A stretch of 23,348 nucleotides of DNA from Silene noctiflora (lineage: Eukaryota > Streptophyta > Magnoliopsida > Caryophyllales > Caryophyllaceae): the NCBI GenBank assembly GCA_009801015.1, contig VHZZ01004378.1, positions 74,463-97,810 of the forward strand. The letters run 5' to 3'. Shown here piece after piece: positions 1-11,880 of this stretch (position 1 is its first letter; each line of letters opens with the position of its first letter). The translations under genes were made by a program, and so were the position numbers. The notes beneath the pieces are model-generated. The model saw only the letters and a program-made list of their open reading frames with translations. It made no database searches and was not told the DNA's origin.

Positions 1-85
1 TTCCTCTCTCCTCTATTTGGGCATTTTGTCTCACAATTTGGTACCCGTCTTCTCATTTGTGACGGATACGTCCGTCACAAATGAG
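1..85 (-). mobile_element. Partial GTGACGG-family MITE at the window edge
   Basis: Positions 1-85 match the reverse complement of about 11293-11377 with few differences, so the window opens inside a second copy of that element in the opposite orientation. Positions 52-66 and 71-85 form a perfect 15-bp inverted repeat around a 4-base loop. Confidence 0.7.
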
Positions 86-245
86 AATTAGTGTATTGGA
101 ATATAAATGAATAATTACGTCATTTATTTTTTGTGATTATTACGTATTATGGATAGATTAGTTTATCAAATTTGGCAACCAAGATTTTTCGAATATAATT
201 GTGGGGGTGTATAAAAGGAATGTTTTTTTTTTTTTTTTTTTGTTA

Positions 246-268
246 TAATGCGTAGATTCAACGCATTA
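246..268. repeat. Short inverted repeat after a poly-T run
   Basis: An uninterrupted run of about 20 T (about 222-241) is followed by TAATGCGT and its inverse ACGCATTA separated by 7 bases. It may be the edge of an old element, but no partner end was found. Confidence 0.35.
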
Positions 269-379
269 CGATAAATATGTTTTTTACTCGTATCTATATT
301 AATTTTGCATCTTCAAAAATTGTACTTTGTACTACAGAGTATGCAATAATTAAGATCAAGTTTCGTTTTTTTTTCGACT

Positions 380-615
380 AAAAAGAGTTGAATTGAAGTA
401 TGGCCGAGTTCTTTTTGGGTAAAAGAGCTGAGCTGAATTGAACTGCATTGAACTTAATAGAGCTGAACTAAACTAAATGAAACTGAGTTGAAATAAACTA
501 AATAAAGACAGAAATAACTGAGCCCATGAGTTAATTTATGAAGAGATTAGCTGAATTGTACAAACGAACTGAGTTAAACTGAACTAAAATGAGCTGAAAT
601 TAAGTACAAAAGAAT
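380..615. repeat. Degenerate GAGCTGAACT-type short-period repeat
   Basis: The words GAGCTGAA, GAACTGA, GAGTTGAA and AACTAAA recur at roughly 5- and 10-base spacing over about 230 bp. This looks like an old, diverged microsatellite or minisatellite. No ORF is present. Confidence 0.6.
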
Positions 616-964
616 AAAACCTAAGTGTTATGAAGTACATAATAGTAAGGATGCGGATACGAATGCGAATATTTCGTTAGCTTAGATATTGTCATCAAGG
701 CGATACTCATGACCTCGATTCAGATCCGGTTAATATTATCTTTATTTAACCATTGAGCACATTTTATCTCCTTAAAAAGCTGACCAGAGAATGGTCCAAT
801 TGAATGTGACTTTTAGGTTGTATGCCAATATGTCATCAATTGGAATCTGAATTCAACCAAAATTGATCAAAATCCACTAATTTGGTGGGACAAACAAGTG
901 CATCAAGTCATCAAAGAAGTGCAATCGTGGGGACAACAATAATAGATGAAGCGCAAATTGTCAT

Positions 965-1004
965 TTAAGACGGTACTATCCGTCTTAAGCTGTCTTAAGA
1001 CAGC
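965..1004. repeat. Two abutting palindromes (relic of GTGACGG-type element)
   Basis: TTAAGACGG (965-973) pairs with CCGTCTTAA (980-988), directly followed by the perfect 16-base palindrome GCTGTCTTAAGACAGC (989-1004). The layout resembles the ends of the palindromic MITEs elsewhere in the window. Confidence 0.5.
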
Positions 1005-1528
1005 TCAAATATTACATTATTTATGTATATAAAACAAATATATTGTTTTCTACTCTTTTATACCAAGTGATATATACTTTGACCTAACTTAAACTTAAAC
1101 GAATAGTACCGACCTAAGGAGAAACGGTAGAAGTGTAAGATGTGGACTGAACAAAAGAACATTGCGTAAAAGACTAATTCAGACATGAAGCTTATGTATT
1201 ACGCAGTGCCTACTCGAACAAGACAACCTGTAAAGAGGTTCAAAATCATGCCACTTTTTTTGTACATTAAATCCGACTCTGACCAATGTTATCAGAATCG
1301 AAATCCTAATTTGGACCAATGAGATTACAAAATCATTAAAGATGACTGAAAAATAGGCTTGCTCCTCTTCATATTAATGTAAGGTTTTAACATTATGAAT
1401 TCGGATACGAATTAGAATCTAAAATATGCTCTTCCTAAATCAACAATTATTAACAAAAGAAGGCAAAATGAAATGCTCTTGAACACCCCTTCAAAGGGTA
1501 GGGAAAACTGTTTTATACTCGCGAACTT

Positions 1529-1534
1529 TTTATT
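1529..1534 (-). terminator. Candidate poly(A) signal of the aconitase transcript
   Basis: AATAAA on the minus strand, 154 nt after the TAA at 1688-1690. It is the first canonical hexamer I noticed downstream and gives a normal plant 3' UTR length. Plant poly(A) signals are loose, so this is only a candidate. Confidence 0.4.
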
Positions 1535-1687
1535 ACAAAGCTCTCTTGTTCAGACCTTACACGAAACAACATGTAGTCCGTCCACATTATAGGACACCCA
1601 GAAAATTTGGAAACCGCCATAAGTGTGATGCCACTGGCCGCAAATAATCCTGACATTAACAATCTATGGAGAAAAGGTTCCAAGAGT

Positions 1688-4600
1688 TTACTGCTTCATA
1701 AGCTGGCGAATGACGTATGGAAGAATACCACCATGATCGAAGTAAGCAAGTTCCACCTATTAACATATCGCATGGTAAGCATGAGTGAACCCGAACAAAA
1801 GAAGCAAAACTTTTCAAAGGTCCGACTAACTACGGAGTAATAGAAGTAATGACTGTCTTAGTCTGCCATGTGAGACACTGATACAAACTCCCCTATGAAC
1901 TTAATCTTGTATGAGACGGTATTGTACTAATTTATTGTAACGCCACTTTTTTCATAAGATGATTGGTAAGATATCAGAGAATTCAAAGCGTCTTGCTTGT
2001 GACGGACACTATCCGTCACAAGCTGAAGACGGATAGTGTCTCTCTCACAATAAAACAAGTGGGAGGACAAGTGGGTGGGAAATGGAGCATCCATGTTTGG
2101 TGGCACTTGCATATTGTGAGAGGGGCGCTATCCGTCTTCAGCTTGTGACGGATAGTGCCCGTCTTCAATGAAAATTTGTGCAGAGAATTACTGTCCTAAC
2201 TACATAAGGAATATATGAAGGATAGGAATTTAAATGAATGAATGAATAATGAGAGTCGTAAAGTACCTCAGTGTCAAAGCGCACAGTACAGGTGAAGGAC
2301 TTTCCAGAGTCGGTTGTGACAGTGACATCTTGACCAGGTCTGAGCTCGCTCACTTTGGAAGGAAGATCGATGGTGTATCGCTCGTGACCAGTCAAGCCAA
2401 GTGTGTCCGCATCCTCACCAGCCTTGAAACAAAGAGGAATGACACCCATTCCAACAAGGTTGCTCCGGTGGATTCTCTCAAAGCTTTTTGCTATGACAGC
2501 TTTTACACCCTGAATACAGGATTGGGTTATATTATTTCCTGTGCACATTAACTCAAACCACGAGTTTCAGAAAAACACAGGGAATAAAGTATTCAGTTAC
2601 CTGCAACATTGGGCCCTTGGCAGCCCAATCACGAGAGCTTCCACTTCCATACTCTGCCCCGGCAATGATAATTGTCTCATGGCCAGCTTCCTTGTATTTC
2701 TGCATTTGGTAGAAATATAATCAATATCAGTAACATGTTCTGTATAACTCGATTACTCCAACTATTTTATGACTTGCTTTCAGAGAAGAAACAAAGGCAA
2801 GTAGGTAGTATAATCGTAGGGACTAGGAAATCCTCGTCTTTATAAGCTTATATTCCAGAATTATTACTCTCCCCTAAAAGGTGGTAAAAATCATCAAAGA
2901 ATAGGAGAGTACAGCATAGCACAGATAACTCCCCCTTCTACCACCAAAGGTGAATGCAGTAAATCAAGAACACTGTAGCTTACCATAGCCGCATCGAACA
3001 CATAAAGCTTCTCCCCGGTGGGAATGTGGAGAGTTTTTGGTCCCACTTCTCCGTTCAATAGCTTGTTGACGATACGGATATTCGCAAAGGTACCCCTAGC
3101 CATGATCTCATCATTACCCCTGCGGCTACCATATGAGTTGAAATCTTTGCGATCAACTCCACGTTCCATGAGATATTTGGCAGCAGGACTATCCTTTTGG
3201 ATGCTTCCAGCGGGAGAGATGTGGTCAGTGGTGATACTGTCGCCAAAGTTGAGAAGACAGTAGGCATCTTTGACTCCATGAGGACCAGGTGGATCCAAGC
3301 TCATGTTCTTGAAATATGGAGGATCGTGAATATAGGTTGACTTTGGATCCCACTGGTAAAGAGTGCCTTCAGGAACTTGAAGGGAGTTCCACATGGGGTT
3401 ACCCGTGGTGATAGCTTCGTATGTACTCTTGAACATGTCCGGTAGTACACTCGATTGAACAACCTAGAAAGGCAAGGTATTATTATTTGAAATTGAAAAT
3501 TCAGTGTTGAAAAGAAAGGCATAGATATAACTTGAGACATTTTACCTGAGCTATCTCTTCATTACTAGGCCAGATATCTCTGAAGTACACACTCTTGCCA
3601 TCCTTTCCTGTGCCAATAGGCTCCTTCTCAAAGTCGATGTCAACCTGCATGTGGCATTATTGTGGTCAAACTGAAGTACCAAGATTACATTACTTTGAAT
3701 AACATTCATTTCGAGTGGGAAAAAAAAAAATAACCTAGATACAAAAACTTAATTGAGATGCGTGTATACAGACAACAAGGCCGTAAAAATTTGAACTTCT
3801 CATTGAATATAAAAAATTTTAGTGAAAAGAAATGTGGAAATCAACGTCAAAATAAACATTACGATGAATCTTCGCATAATTTTGCCTAAAAAAAGAAAGA
3901 AAAAAGAGATACTACCGTACTTTATTAAAAAGTGTTGGCTATTTGGACAAATTTTTGGTTTTATTCACTAAAGTGGGAAATATCCCAAAACACGTGAAAT
4001 TAGTGGAATCTTACGAAGTAAACTCAAACCAGCTGAAAATTTTCCTTAACAGTACTTTAGCACAAGGGTAGTTGTGTTCAATCAGGTATTCTTCGGCTCT
4101 TCGCTCAAACAGAGGACAACTAAATCAATACAATTTATGCGAAATAACTTTTTACTTTCGAGATTGAAGAAACCTTTACATCCTATAAATCATCTAAGCT
4201 CAAGTAATCTACATATTAGCAACAATACTTGACAAAATAAAACCAAGTAATCACCACCTATAGCCATTCATATAAGAAGCAATGCATAATAAACGTTTGC
4301 CCTAAATACTTACAGTTCCAGCAAGTGCATAGGCAACAACCAACGGAGGGGACGCAAGATAGTTGGCACGTGTCAGTGCATGAACACGCCCTTCGAAATT
4401 ACGGTTACCTGAGAGCACAGCTGCGGCAACTATGTCTACAGATAAAAACAGCCAAAGCGTAAGAATACAGATTAATACTGCTGACGTTAAAGGTCAAGTG
4501 TTACACGTATAAAGGGCATAGTAAAATATGGCCTAGCCCTTCTAGTGGTTCTGTTTCATAGCATGCTTCATCTTTTGACAACCTCACAAGTTCATGATTA

Positions 4601-7600
4601 CTCTATCGATTTTAGGCCTACTATTCTCTAAACAAAAGGTTTTTATTAAGAGACTTTGCAAAATGACATTCAATTTGAAGTACACATCAACAAAATTGCA
4701 ACCATCTAAAGCAAATACAATAAACTCACGCCACACAACAAAAAATCAGAAACTGTCCCAGACACGATAAAGCAGAGGTGGGTACTTGTTTACAATTGAG
4801 AAAACAGCAACATGTACTCAAGGACTCCATGTAATAAAGATAAACATTAGCATAACAAGCTGACACATAAGTTTGACAGAGACGTACCATTTTCTGTAAT
4901 AGCAGCAGATACTGATTCATCGAGATCACCAGAGTTTCCAATGCATGTTGTGCAGCCATAACCAACATGCTGGAATCCCTGTTGATCCAAGTACTTCTGC
5001 AGGCCACTGTTAGCAAGCAACCAAAAATCAGATATTTGATTTAGACGTGAAATTAAAGACATTTTATATACAGAACAATTCAAGCAATAATTATTATTTT
5101 TGTGTTCTATTCACTATTACTGCTAAAGTACTACACTACAATTAGTCTTGGATGCTTCTATACATTATAGAGGGAAATACATACCTCTTTTCCAGGTATT
5201 TTGTGACAACTCCAGAACCAGGAGCCAGGCTGGTTTTAACCCAGGGTTTGACCTGATGAACAAATAAAGGAAACTCAGTTTGAAGTCCCAAAGAGAAAAA
5301 AAATTCAGGCTATAACAAATTGCAGAAGAAAGTTTATTCTATGGCCCAGAAAACATCTGTATTAAAAATAGCGGTACCAGTAAAGGTCGACAAACATCCT
5401 AGGAAGTAGGAACAGCTTAAAAAAACAAAGAGGAGTGAACATAACATACTAACCTCCAAGCCCAACTCGCATGCTTTCTTGGCAACCAAAGCAGCGCCCA
5501 ACATGACACTAGGGTTCGATGTGTTGGTGCAACTAGTAATCGCAGCTATGACAACACTTCCATGCTTCAATTCAGCAGGCTGCCCCTTGAATGAAAATTT
5601 AGCAACCTTGCTCTGATCTTCTTTTGGAATGGCAAAACCCTGCATAAAAAAAATTGTCACACCAAATGCAGAAGAGAATAAAATAAGAAGTTTCACAAAA
5701 CTGAAACACAGTATTTACCTTAAAACCAACTTTATTGTCAAGACATCCATGCCAGTCGGCCTTCATTTCCTTCAAAGCAACACGGTCATGTGGCCTAGAT
5801 ATACACAAGTTATTTTGAGCCTTAGAGTCGCCATCAATAGAAAATGAAGATTAAAGGAATAAAAGCACATCAGATTAAGGTAGCATAAGCATACCGTTTG
5901 GGTCCTGATATACATGGTACAACCTCTGATAGGTCCAACTCTAGATAGGAAGAATACACTCGTTCTTGTTGAGGCTGGAAGAAAAGCACTTACTCATTAA
6001 ACCAAGCGACAAACACTACAACAGAATGCCTAAGTTGTTGCATCAATAACAAATTTCTACCTCACTGTAGTCAACAAACATGTTGTTTGCCCGCAGGTAT
6101 TGCTCAATCATTGATACCTGAAATTAAACAAGTGCATACGTGAGGTCCGAATCTTTTAGGAAGACAGAGAAAGAAAGACGACAAAAACGTGCTGGAGGGA
6201 AAGGGCAGTGGGGTCAAGAGCAAAATAACTCACAGTCTCGTCGCTTCTCCCGGTCAATTTCAGATACTCCAAAGTAACCTTATCAACAGGGAAGAAACCC
6301 ATGGTTGCTCCATATTCAGGTGACATATTTGCAATTGTGGCCCTATCAGCAAGTGAGAGCTGACTCATACCCTGACCTGCACGCATAAAAACAGAACTTT
6401 AATCCACATGATTTATTGGAGGGTGAAAAGGGGAGTTGATACTCATGACTACACCAAACATACCGTAAAACTCCACAAACTTGCCAACAACCCCATGTTT
6501 CCTCAGCATCTGTGTCACTGTCAGGACCAAGTCTGTTGCTGTCACGCCATCAGGCAATTTCCCACTCATCTTAAATCCAACAACGCCCGGTAAAACCATG
6601 CTCATGGGCTGCCAGATAAAAAACACACAGTTACAATAAAATACAGGATCAAATTTAAGACAAAATGCCTAACTAAGATCAAAATATATAAACCAAGTGA
6701 CACGTGTAGTTATCCCCAAACAACAATATCCCAATGCCTCGAGGGCTTCCGCAATCCCGCAAATGCCGGTGTAAGGAAAAGTGGAGTCTAAGCAGCCTTA
6801 CCACCATGTTAATTGTTAACAACATAAAGGCTATTATCGGATGACACACAATGAAAGTTACGTGGAAAAGGGCATGGAAAAATAATGAGACTTTTGAATA
6901 AAGAATTTTAATCTGCAAGGCCCATCAACTGAAATCAGTTAAAAACAGCTGTACATAAGACCTGTGACACACCGACACACCCACAAAAAGATCAATATCT
7001 TGTAGTCTCGTGTTTTCACGGGCAGAATTGGAATCACATGTCTAAACCAAAACAAAGGAGAAATAGCAGAACGTAAAATGATGGCTGACATCACACTAAA
7101 TGAATGACCTCGAATATGAAAGTTTGAGAATGCATTGGGGAGTTTTAAAATTTATACTAAAATAGGTAAATATTATTTTTGTTGTCCAGTAGCCTGATAC
7201 AGCGGTCAGTTCACAACAACAGACCAACTTCACCATGCTAAATAAGTTATTGTACATTATTTTGCATTTTATCCTAAATTCAAACTTCAGCACAAAAACG
7301 ATTTAGCACCTTTATATCCTAAATTGAAACTTCAGCACAAAACAACGATTTTTAAACAGAAGGTGTGGAATCAACTATATTAAAAGCACACCTGTCCAAG
7401 CATTGCTGCCTCAGCCTCAATTCCACCGACTCCCCAGCCAGCAACTCCAAGACCATCAATCATGGTTGTGTGAGAATCGGTACCAACAACACTGTCAGGA
7501 TACAGAAGTCCATCAGTGTTGAAGACTACCCGTCCAAGATACTCAAGATTTACCTGTCATTACAAGAAACAAACATTAATGAGTTAATAAGCTACACGTA

Positions 7601-10408
7601 CTCGTAAAAACTGAGGAAACATACTGACCAAACTTGACACGCAAAGAAAAAATATACAGCCATATACAGACAAAATTATTCAAGTTGCAGTTAAAAGAAA
7701 TTACTAGAAGCTTCAGTTTACATCAACTGAGTAACACAGGTAAAAAGAGCTCCCCATTCCCATTTCTTTAGGTTATTTTTATAAAGAGAAACACCTAAAA
7801 TATGGGGTTTGTAAATACCTGGTGTACAATACCAGAACCAGGAGGAACAACAAGCATGTTACGGAAAGCAGTTGACCCCCATTTAAGGAAGCCAAATCTC
7901 TCTTTATTCCTCTGAAACTCAAGGTCCATGTTTGCTTGAACTGCATTCGCAGTTCTAGCAACATCTACTTGTACAGAGTGGTCAATGACAAGGTCCACAG
8001 GAACCAATGGATTGATCTTGTTAGCATCATTCTTAAGATTATTCATTGCATCCCTCATTGCAGCCAAATCAACCACAGCCGGTACACCGGTGAAATCCTG
8101 GTAGTGAAAAACACAGCTTCAGGTGTTAAGTTGAAGTAGCATAAATAAAAAAAACTTATCCATTGCAGCAACGAGCAGACCATCAGCAAACCTGTAAAAG
8201 GACACGGGCAGGCTTAAACGGAATTTCAACAAGTTTTGGTGCAGAGTTCTCCCAGTCAATGATTTTCTCAACATCATCCTTTGTGACTTGGAAGCCATCA
8301 CAATTACGAATAGCAGACTCCAGCAAGATCCGAATAGAGTAAGGCAGCTTGTCTGAGAAAAATCGAACAGTCAGAAGAAACTACAAATTTCATGAGTTGC
8401 CTATGAGACTCACAGCATATGAACTAAATAAAATAGCCAACCATAGACAAAATAAAGAGTTATAAGCCGAACGTACCAATCCTGGGATCATTAAGAGCAG
8501 TTAGACTGTAGTACTTTCCAAATTCACCACCACCAGGCTTGGGTAGACTGGTATAGATTCCCTTGAAAGGATTCTCAGAAGCTGGAACAATATCCCCACA
8601 TAAACGTGCAACAATTAGTTTATCAGACGTACTATTATTTTGTTAGCCACAAGTGGCAATGAGCTATACTAACAAGCCAAAAACACAAAAGAATAATGCA
8701 CTATATTCCACCATCATTTCCTACCATGAAAGCCATAAAGAAATGACGATCAATCAAAGCCAATATGATTCCTAACTTTAGAGAAGAAATGCTTAACCAT
8801 ATTTGCTATAAGCATTACTTACTCCAAATTCCGAAAAAAAAAAAGTCACAATGTCAAAGAAAGGCACATTCTACACACCAAAATCGTCAAAACACAGTTT
8901 CTGAATTTGAATCCATACAAGTTAAATCAAACTTTGTGAAGATTGCTGCTATATAACCACAATTTGACTAACATCAATAACACTAACACAAACACAAACA
9001 ACACATTCGGCGATCCTCAGAGAATAACCTGCTCAACAAAGCTATTCCTCATAATAAGGATTTTCTTAGAGAATCAGAATAAACGGAACATGCACTACAC
9101 TAGATTTCACCACCACGCAACAAAGTGCATAAAGTCAATTGATTATACTTTAAATTGTACGTCAAGCTCTAAATCATATTCCATATATTTAAATCATCAA
9201 CTACATGTATTATTTCACTTCAAAATGTCAACCACGTCGTCATCCAACATAAAAAACTAACAATCCTCATAATCAAAATCAAAATATTTCTAACTAAAAC
9301 GCTTCGTTTTCGCTTAGAATATCTCACCAATATAACTAAACATTAACTCAAAATTAGGCACAACTATACCTAAACCGATTACAAAATCAAATCAACACAC
9401 GGTCAATAATACATAAACTCGCAAAATTATTCAACAATCGAAATCAACTCATTCAAACAGTTACAAAAAAAATGCAGCAGATTATATTCAATCTCAACGA
9501 TAATATATCATCAATCGTATAATTTCTCTCAAAAAAAATGCAATTAAAATCTATAAAAATCACAAATTAAATACACAACCGGTCAATTATACATGAAATC
9601 ACAAAATTTGTTCAACAATCAAAATCAATTAATTCCAAAAATTATTACACAACAAAAAAATTAACAATTAACTAAACTATACTCCGTATATTTTAATCAT
9701 TTTCGACGACAATTAAATTCTCGTATCAACAATATAATTCATATAAAAAATGTAACTAAATCACAAAATTAAATCCACAAACAGTCAAATTATACCTAAA
9801 TTCACAAAATCAAAATCAAAATGAGGTAATCAAACAATTAATACAAAAAAAAGGAAAAATCATTAAATCAGATAATTCATATAATTCATTCGTCAATCAA
9901 AATCAACTAATTCAAACAATTGCGAGAACAAACTGCAGATTATATTCATTCACAACGAATATAAAATGTCAATCGCGTAATTTATCTCAAAAAAATGCAA
10001 TTAAATCGCAAAATTCATCAAACAATAAAAATCAATAAATTATTACAATAAAAAAAAGGAAAAATCAAAGAAAAGTGTATATATACCCATGGTAGCGATC
10101 TTGCGTTGAAAACGTTCAACAAGAGACGGAGAAGACGCGGTTAACTGAGAACGAACAGTCACCGGAGATCGCCAGTTAACACCGTGACTCCACCGGGGAA
10201 AAGAACACCGTGTAGATCGTAAAACCGAAGAATAACTCAAGTTACGGTGACCGGTGACCGGATTACTAGATCTGACGGCAGAGATAGACGGAGAATTGAT
10301 AGACGGTTGAGATGTAATTGACGGAGATAGAGTGGAGGCGAAACGGTGTCGTGCCGCTCTTAGTAGAGGGGATGTTGTTGATGATGATGATGATTTAGCT
10401 ACTATCAT
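1688..10408 (-). CDS. ACO: Aconitate hydratase (aconitase), mitochondrial, 19 exons, complete
   Basis: Interconverts citrate and isocitrate in the TCA cycle with a [4Fe-4S] cluster. Exons in transcription order: 10408-10087, 8581-8477, 8352-8192, 8097-7819, 7553-7392, 6608-6464, 6376-6234, 6117-6061, 5974-5895, 5794-5719, 5639-5454, 5252-5185, 5006-4888, 4435-4314, 3644-3546, 3463-2984, 2699-2601, 2509-2267, 1756-1688. They sum to 3015 nt, 1004 residues and TAA, close to the roughly 990-residue Arabidopsis mitochondrial enzymes. All introns are GT-AG and phases agree. Cluster ligands are Cys547 (TSCTNTSNP), Cys613 and Cys616 ([10 protein letters not shown]). Other active-site motifs are DSHTT at 315-319, GDSITTDH near 782-789, and the C-terminal swivel motif GSGSSRDW at 886-893. 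Residues 1-106 are Ser/Arg-rich with few acidic residues, typical of a mitochondrial presequence. Met107 starts MASENPFKG, like the N-terminus of cytosolic plant aconitase. The start at 10408 is the first ATG of the exon and gives the full presequence. No break or missing residue was seen. Family assignment is very secure; the exact isoform number is not. Confidence 0.97.
1984..2170. mobile_element. Foldback MITE in the last aconitase intron
   Basis: Two 46-bp arms, 2007-2052 and 2112-2157, are inverted copies differing at three positions, all C/T transitions. Each arm contains smaller palindromes of the type GTGACGGA-N-TCCGTCAC. The left edge CAAAGCGTCTTGCTTGTGAC matches the right edge (inverted) of the element ending at 11470, so both belong to one family. 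No target-site duplication was found. It lies inside the 510-bp intron (1757-2266) that precedes the final 23-codon exon. Confidence 0.75.
7270..7353. repeat. 45-bp direct duplication in aconitase intron 5
   Basis: A segment starting TATCCTAAATT and ending at the AACGATTT word occurs at 7270 and again 45 bp later, with a few differences. It sits about 40-120 nt inside the intron from the donor at 7391 and does not touch the exon. Confidence 0.75.
8582..10086 (-). other. Aconitase intron 1 (1505 bp), AT-rich with diverged internal repeats
   Basis: The longest intron of the gene. The half nearest exon 1 (about 9400-10080) contains diverged repeated blocks. A block around 9480-9547 recurs around 9937-10004, both running from GATTATATTCA to AAAAAATGCAATTA. 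A leading block (GTCAAT-ATACAT) recurs near 9402, 9591 and 9785. Short ORFs here have no family resemblance and I treat them as chance. Confidence 0.8.
10087..10408 (-). other. Aconitase exon 1: mitochondrial presequence exon
   Basis: Encodes residues 1-107 plus the first base of codon 108. It is rich in Ser, Thr and Arg, with positive charges at K5, R17, R20, R22 and further Arg to residue 103, as expected of a cleaved matrix-targeting signal. It ends with RKIATM followed by the donor, so the first conserved residues of the enzyme core (ASENPFKG) begin in exon 2. The targeting function is inferred from composition and from known plant aconitases. Confidence 0.85.
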
Positions 10409-10483
10409 GACGACGACTTTTGTTTTTATTAGGGAAAAGAAAGAAATGTGAAAGGTAATTATGAAAATGGAGGTGGGAGTTAA

Positions 10484-10489
10484 TATATA
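10484..10489 (-). promoter_or_regulatory. Candidate TATA box of the aconitase gene
   Basis: TATATA on the minus strand, about 76-81 nt upstream of the aconitase ATG. The spacing would give a 5' UTR of roughly 45-50 nt if transcription starts about 30 nt downstream. Seen as sequence only; the region is AT-rich, so chance is possible. Confidence 0.45.
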
Positions 10490-10501
10490 GTGTATTGTTT
10501 T

Positions 10502-10507
10502 TGGGCC
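10502..10507. promoter_or_regulatory. Site II-like element TGGGCC upstream of aconitase
   Basis: TGGGCC lies about 95 nt before the aconitase ATG. TGGGCY site II elements, bound by TCP factors, are known to be enriched in plant promoters of nuclear genes for mitochondrial and ribosomal proteins. About 70 bp further upstream (10572-10580) is AAACCCTAG, one base off the telo-box AAACCCTAA that often accompanies site II. The regulatory role is inferred. Confidence 0.5.
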
Positions 10508-10510
10508 TTT

Positions 10511-10552
10511 AAAAAAAAAAATTAATTAATTAATTGTTTGTTTGTTTGTTTT
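10511..10552. repeat. (TTAA)n/(TTTG)n microsatellite in the aconitase upstream region
   Basis: An A run followed by ATTAATTAATTAATT and then GTTT repeated four times. It is a compound simple repeat lying about 100-145 nt upstream of the aconitase ATG, just beyond the TGGGCC motif. Confidence 0.75.
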
Positions 10553-10871
10553 AGTCAAGGACTGAAGGGAGAAACCCTAGGGTAATTATGGAAGGTATTC
10601 TTTTTCTTTTTCAACAAGTCAGCTATACATATCTTTTCCGTCGAATTTAAGACGAAGAAAATACGAAGAATTTACGATCAATTGTGATTATTTTTTGATA
10701 AAGATTATCCGAACAATTTTTTAATAAAGTATGAAACTTTTAGTTAGCTAAACATATTGTCATTAGATTAAATGATCACTTTTTATTATGAAATAACGAC
10801 ATTTTTTTTGTCTTAATTTCAGAGGGAAAAGATCCGTCCGAGATAAGAATTTGCCTTTTTTTTAAAGATTT

Positions 10872-10883
10872 GGGGGGGGGGGG
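10872..10883. repeat. Homopolymer of 12 G
   Basis: A run of 12 G in otherwise AT-rich spacer. Its length is prone to sequencing error. Confidence 0.7.
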
Positions 10884-11283
10884 AAGGGATTGAATTTTAG
10901 AGTATGAGTGTAATTCGAGGATGAAAAATGACTCGACAGTGGATTGAGTTATATTGTTCTTTTAACTTAGGACGGTTACGGTTTTAGTACTATGAGGCAG
11001 CTGTTAAAAGGGAAAGGAAAGAAGGGTAAAACAGTAAAAGTATGATCGGCGGGAAGTGTGAGCCTGAACGGTGGAGAGAAAGGTTTGTGGTAAGAAAAAG
11101 AAAATGTAGGAAAATTTGACTTTTCCGTTTTAAAAAGTGGAGATGATGCGCAGATTTCGACATGTGTGCCAATCCTTGTGTATTTGGGGCGTGTGGATCC
11201 CACAAGTTGCCTAATCTTACTATAATACTTCAACCTCTGCATCAATTCATGTATCACAATTTCTGTTATAGACTAATTATAAT

Positions 11284-11470
11284 GGCAAATTGTCGTTTGT
11301 GACGGAAGGTATCGGTCACAAATGAGAAGACGAGTATCATTTTGTGAGACAAAATGCCCAAATAGAGGAGAGAGGAAAGCAAGTGGGGTGCCCCCACCTT
11401 GTCCCCCTATTTGTTTTGTGAGTGGCATTACCCGTCTTCGGATTCGACCCGTCACAAGGGAGACGCTTTG
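11284..11470. mobile_element. Mutator-like MITE of the GTGACGG family, with 9-bp target-site duplication
   Basis: A 187-bp element flanked by AATTATAAT at 11275-11283 and 11471-11479. A 9-bp duplication is characteristic of Mutator-like transposons. The ends are imperfect inverted repeats centred on TTGTGACGG, and the left end contains the inverted pair TTTGTGACGGA / TCGGTCACAAA. It has no coding capacity. The reverse-strand ORFs across it are not genes. Confidence 0.75.
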
Positions 11471-11477
11471 AATTATA

Positions 11478-11840
11478 ATAGGTCCCGTTTGCTAAACGGT
11501 GGATTAATTTTAACATATGCAGATTGTAAAAGCAGATTATAAATGACAAATTTTATTAGCAGGTTTGAATAGCATATTATAATTAGCAGAATTAGTTTGG
11601 ATGTCTGGTAATTGATAGATTACGATTAGTAGATTGTTAATTTTCTTAGTAAAATGGAGGAAAATTTCCTATTTTGGAAAATGCTAACCATATGGTAAAA
11701 CAATATGTTGACCCCAAATATGTTGTTTTATTACGATATTTACCAAACACTAAAATTAGCATATTGATTGATCAAACATGTTAAACCCCTTTAATATGCT
11801 AAAAATCGTCAATATTGTGGTTTACCAAACACCCCCATAG
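11478..11840. mobile_element. Probable hAT-like non-autonomous element
   Basis: The left edge reads TAGGTCCCGTTTGCTAAAC and the right edge, inverted, TATGGGGGTGTTTGGTAAAC. This imperfect terminal repeat of the GTTTG-TAAAC type is common in plant hAT MITEs. The interior is AT-rich with repeated TAGCA/AGCAGA words. No clear duplication was found, partly because the Mutator-like MITE abuts the left edge. Confidence 0.45.
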
Positions 11841-11880
11841 GCACAAGTTCTCATTTATGACGTTTATATCCGTCGCAAAA

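Larger units (their letters stand above)
86..1500. other. Gene-free region downstream of aconitase
   Basis: Apart from the repeats listed separately, this AT-rich stretch has no ORF or RNA gene that I can support. About 700-950 and 1100-1440 look like ordinary non-repetitive spacer. Confidence 0.6.

Noticed and set aside
1607..1840. 77-codon plus-strand ORF
   Set aside because: It lies antisense to the last aconitase exon (1688-1756), which encodes the conserved C-terminus; the ORF shows no domain.
2249..2551. 100-codon plus-strand ORF
   Set aside because: Antisense shadow of aconitase exon 18.
8943..9260. 105-codon plus-strand ORF rich in Asn, Thr and Ser
   Set aside because: Lies within aconitase intron 1; the composition simply reflects AT-rich DNA with CA repeats.
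1688..10408. Possibility that the aconitase locus is a pseudogene
   Set aside because: All 19 exons join in frame with GT-AG sites, and all cluster and catalytic motifs are intact.
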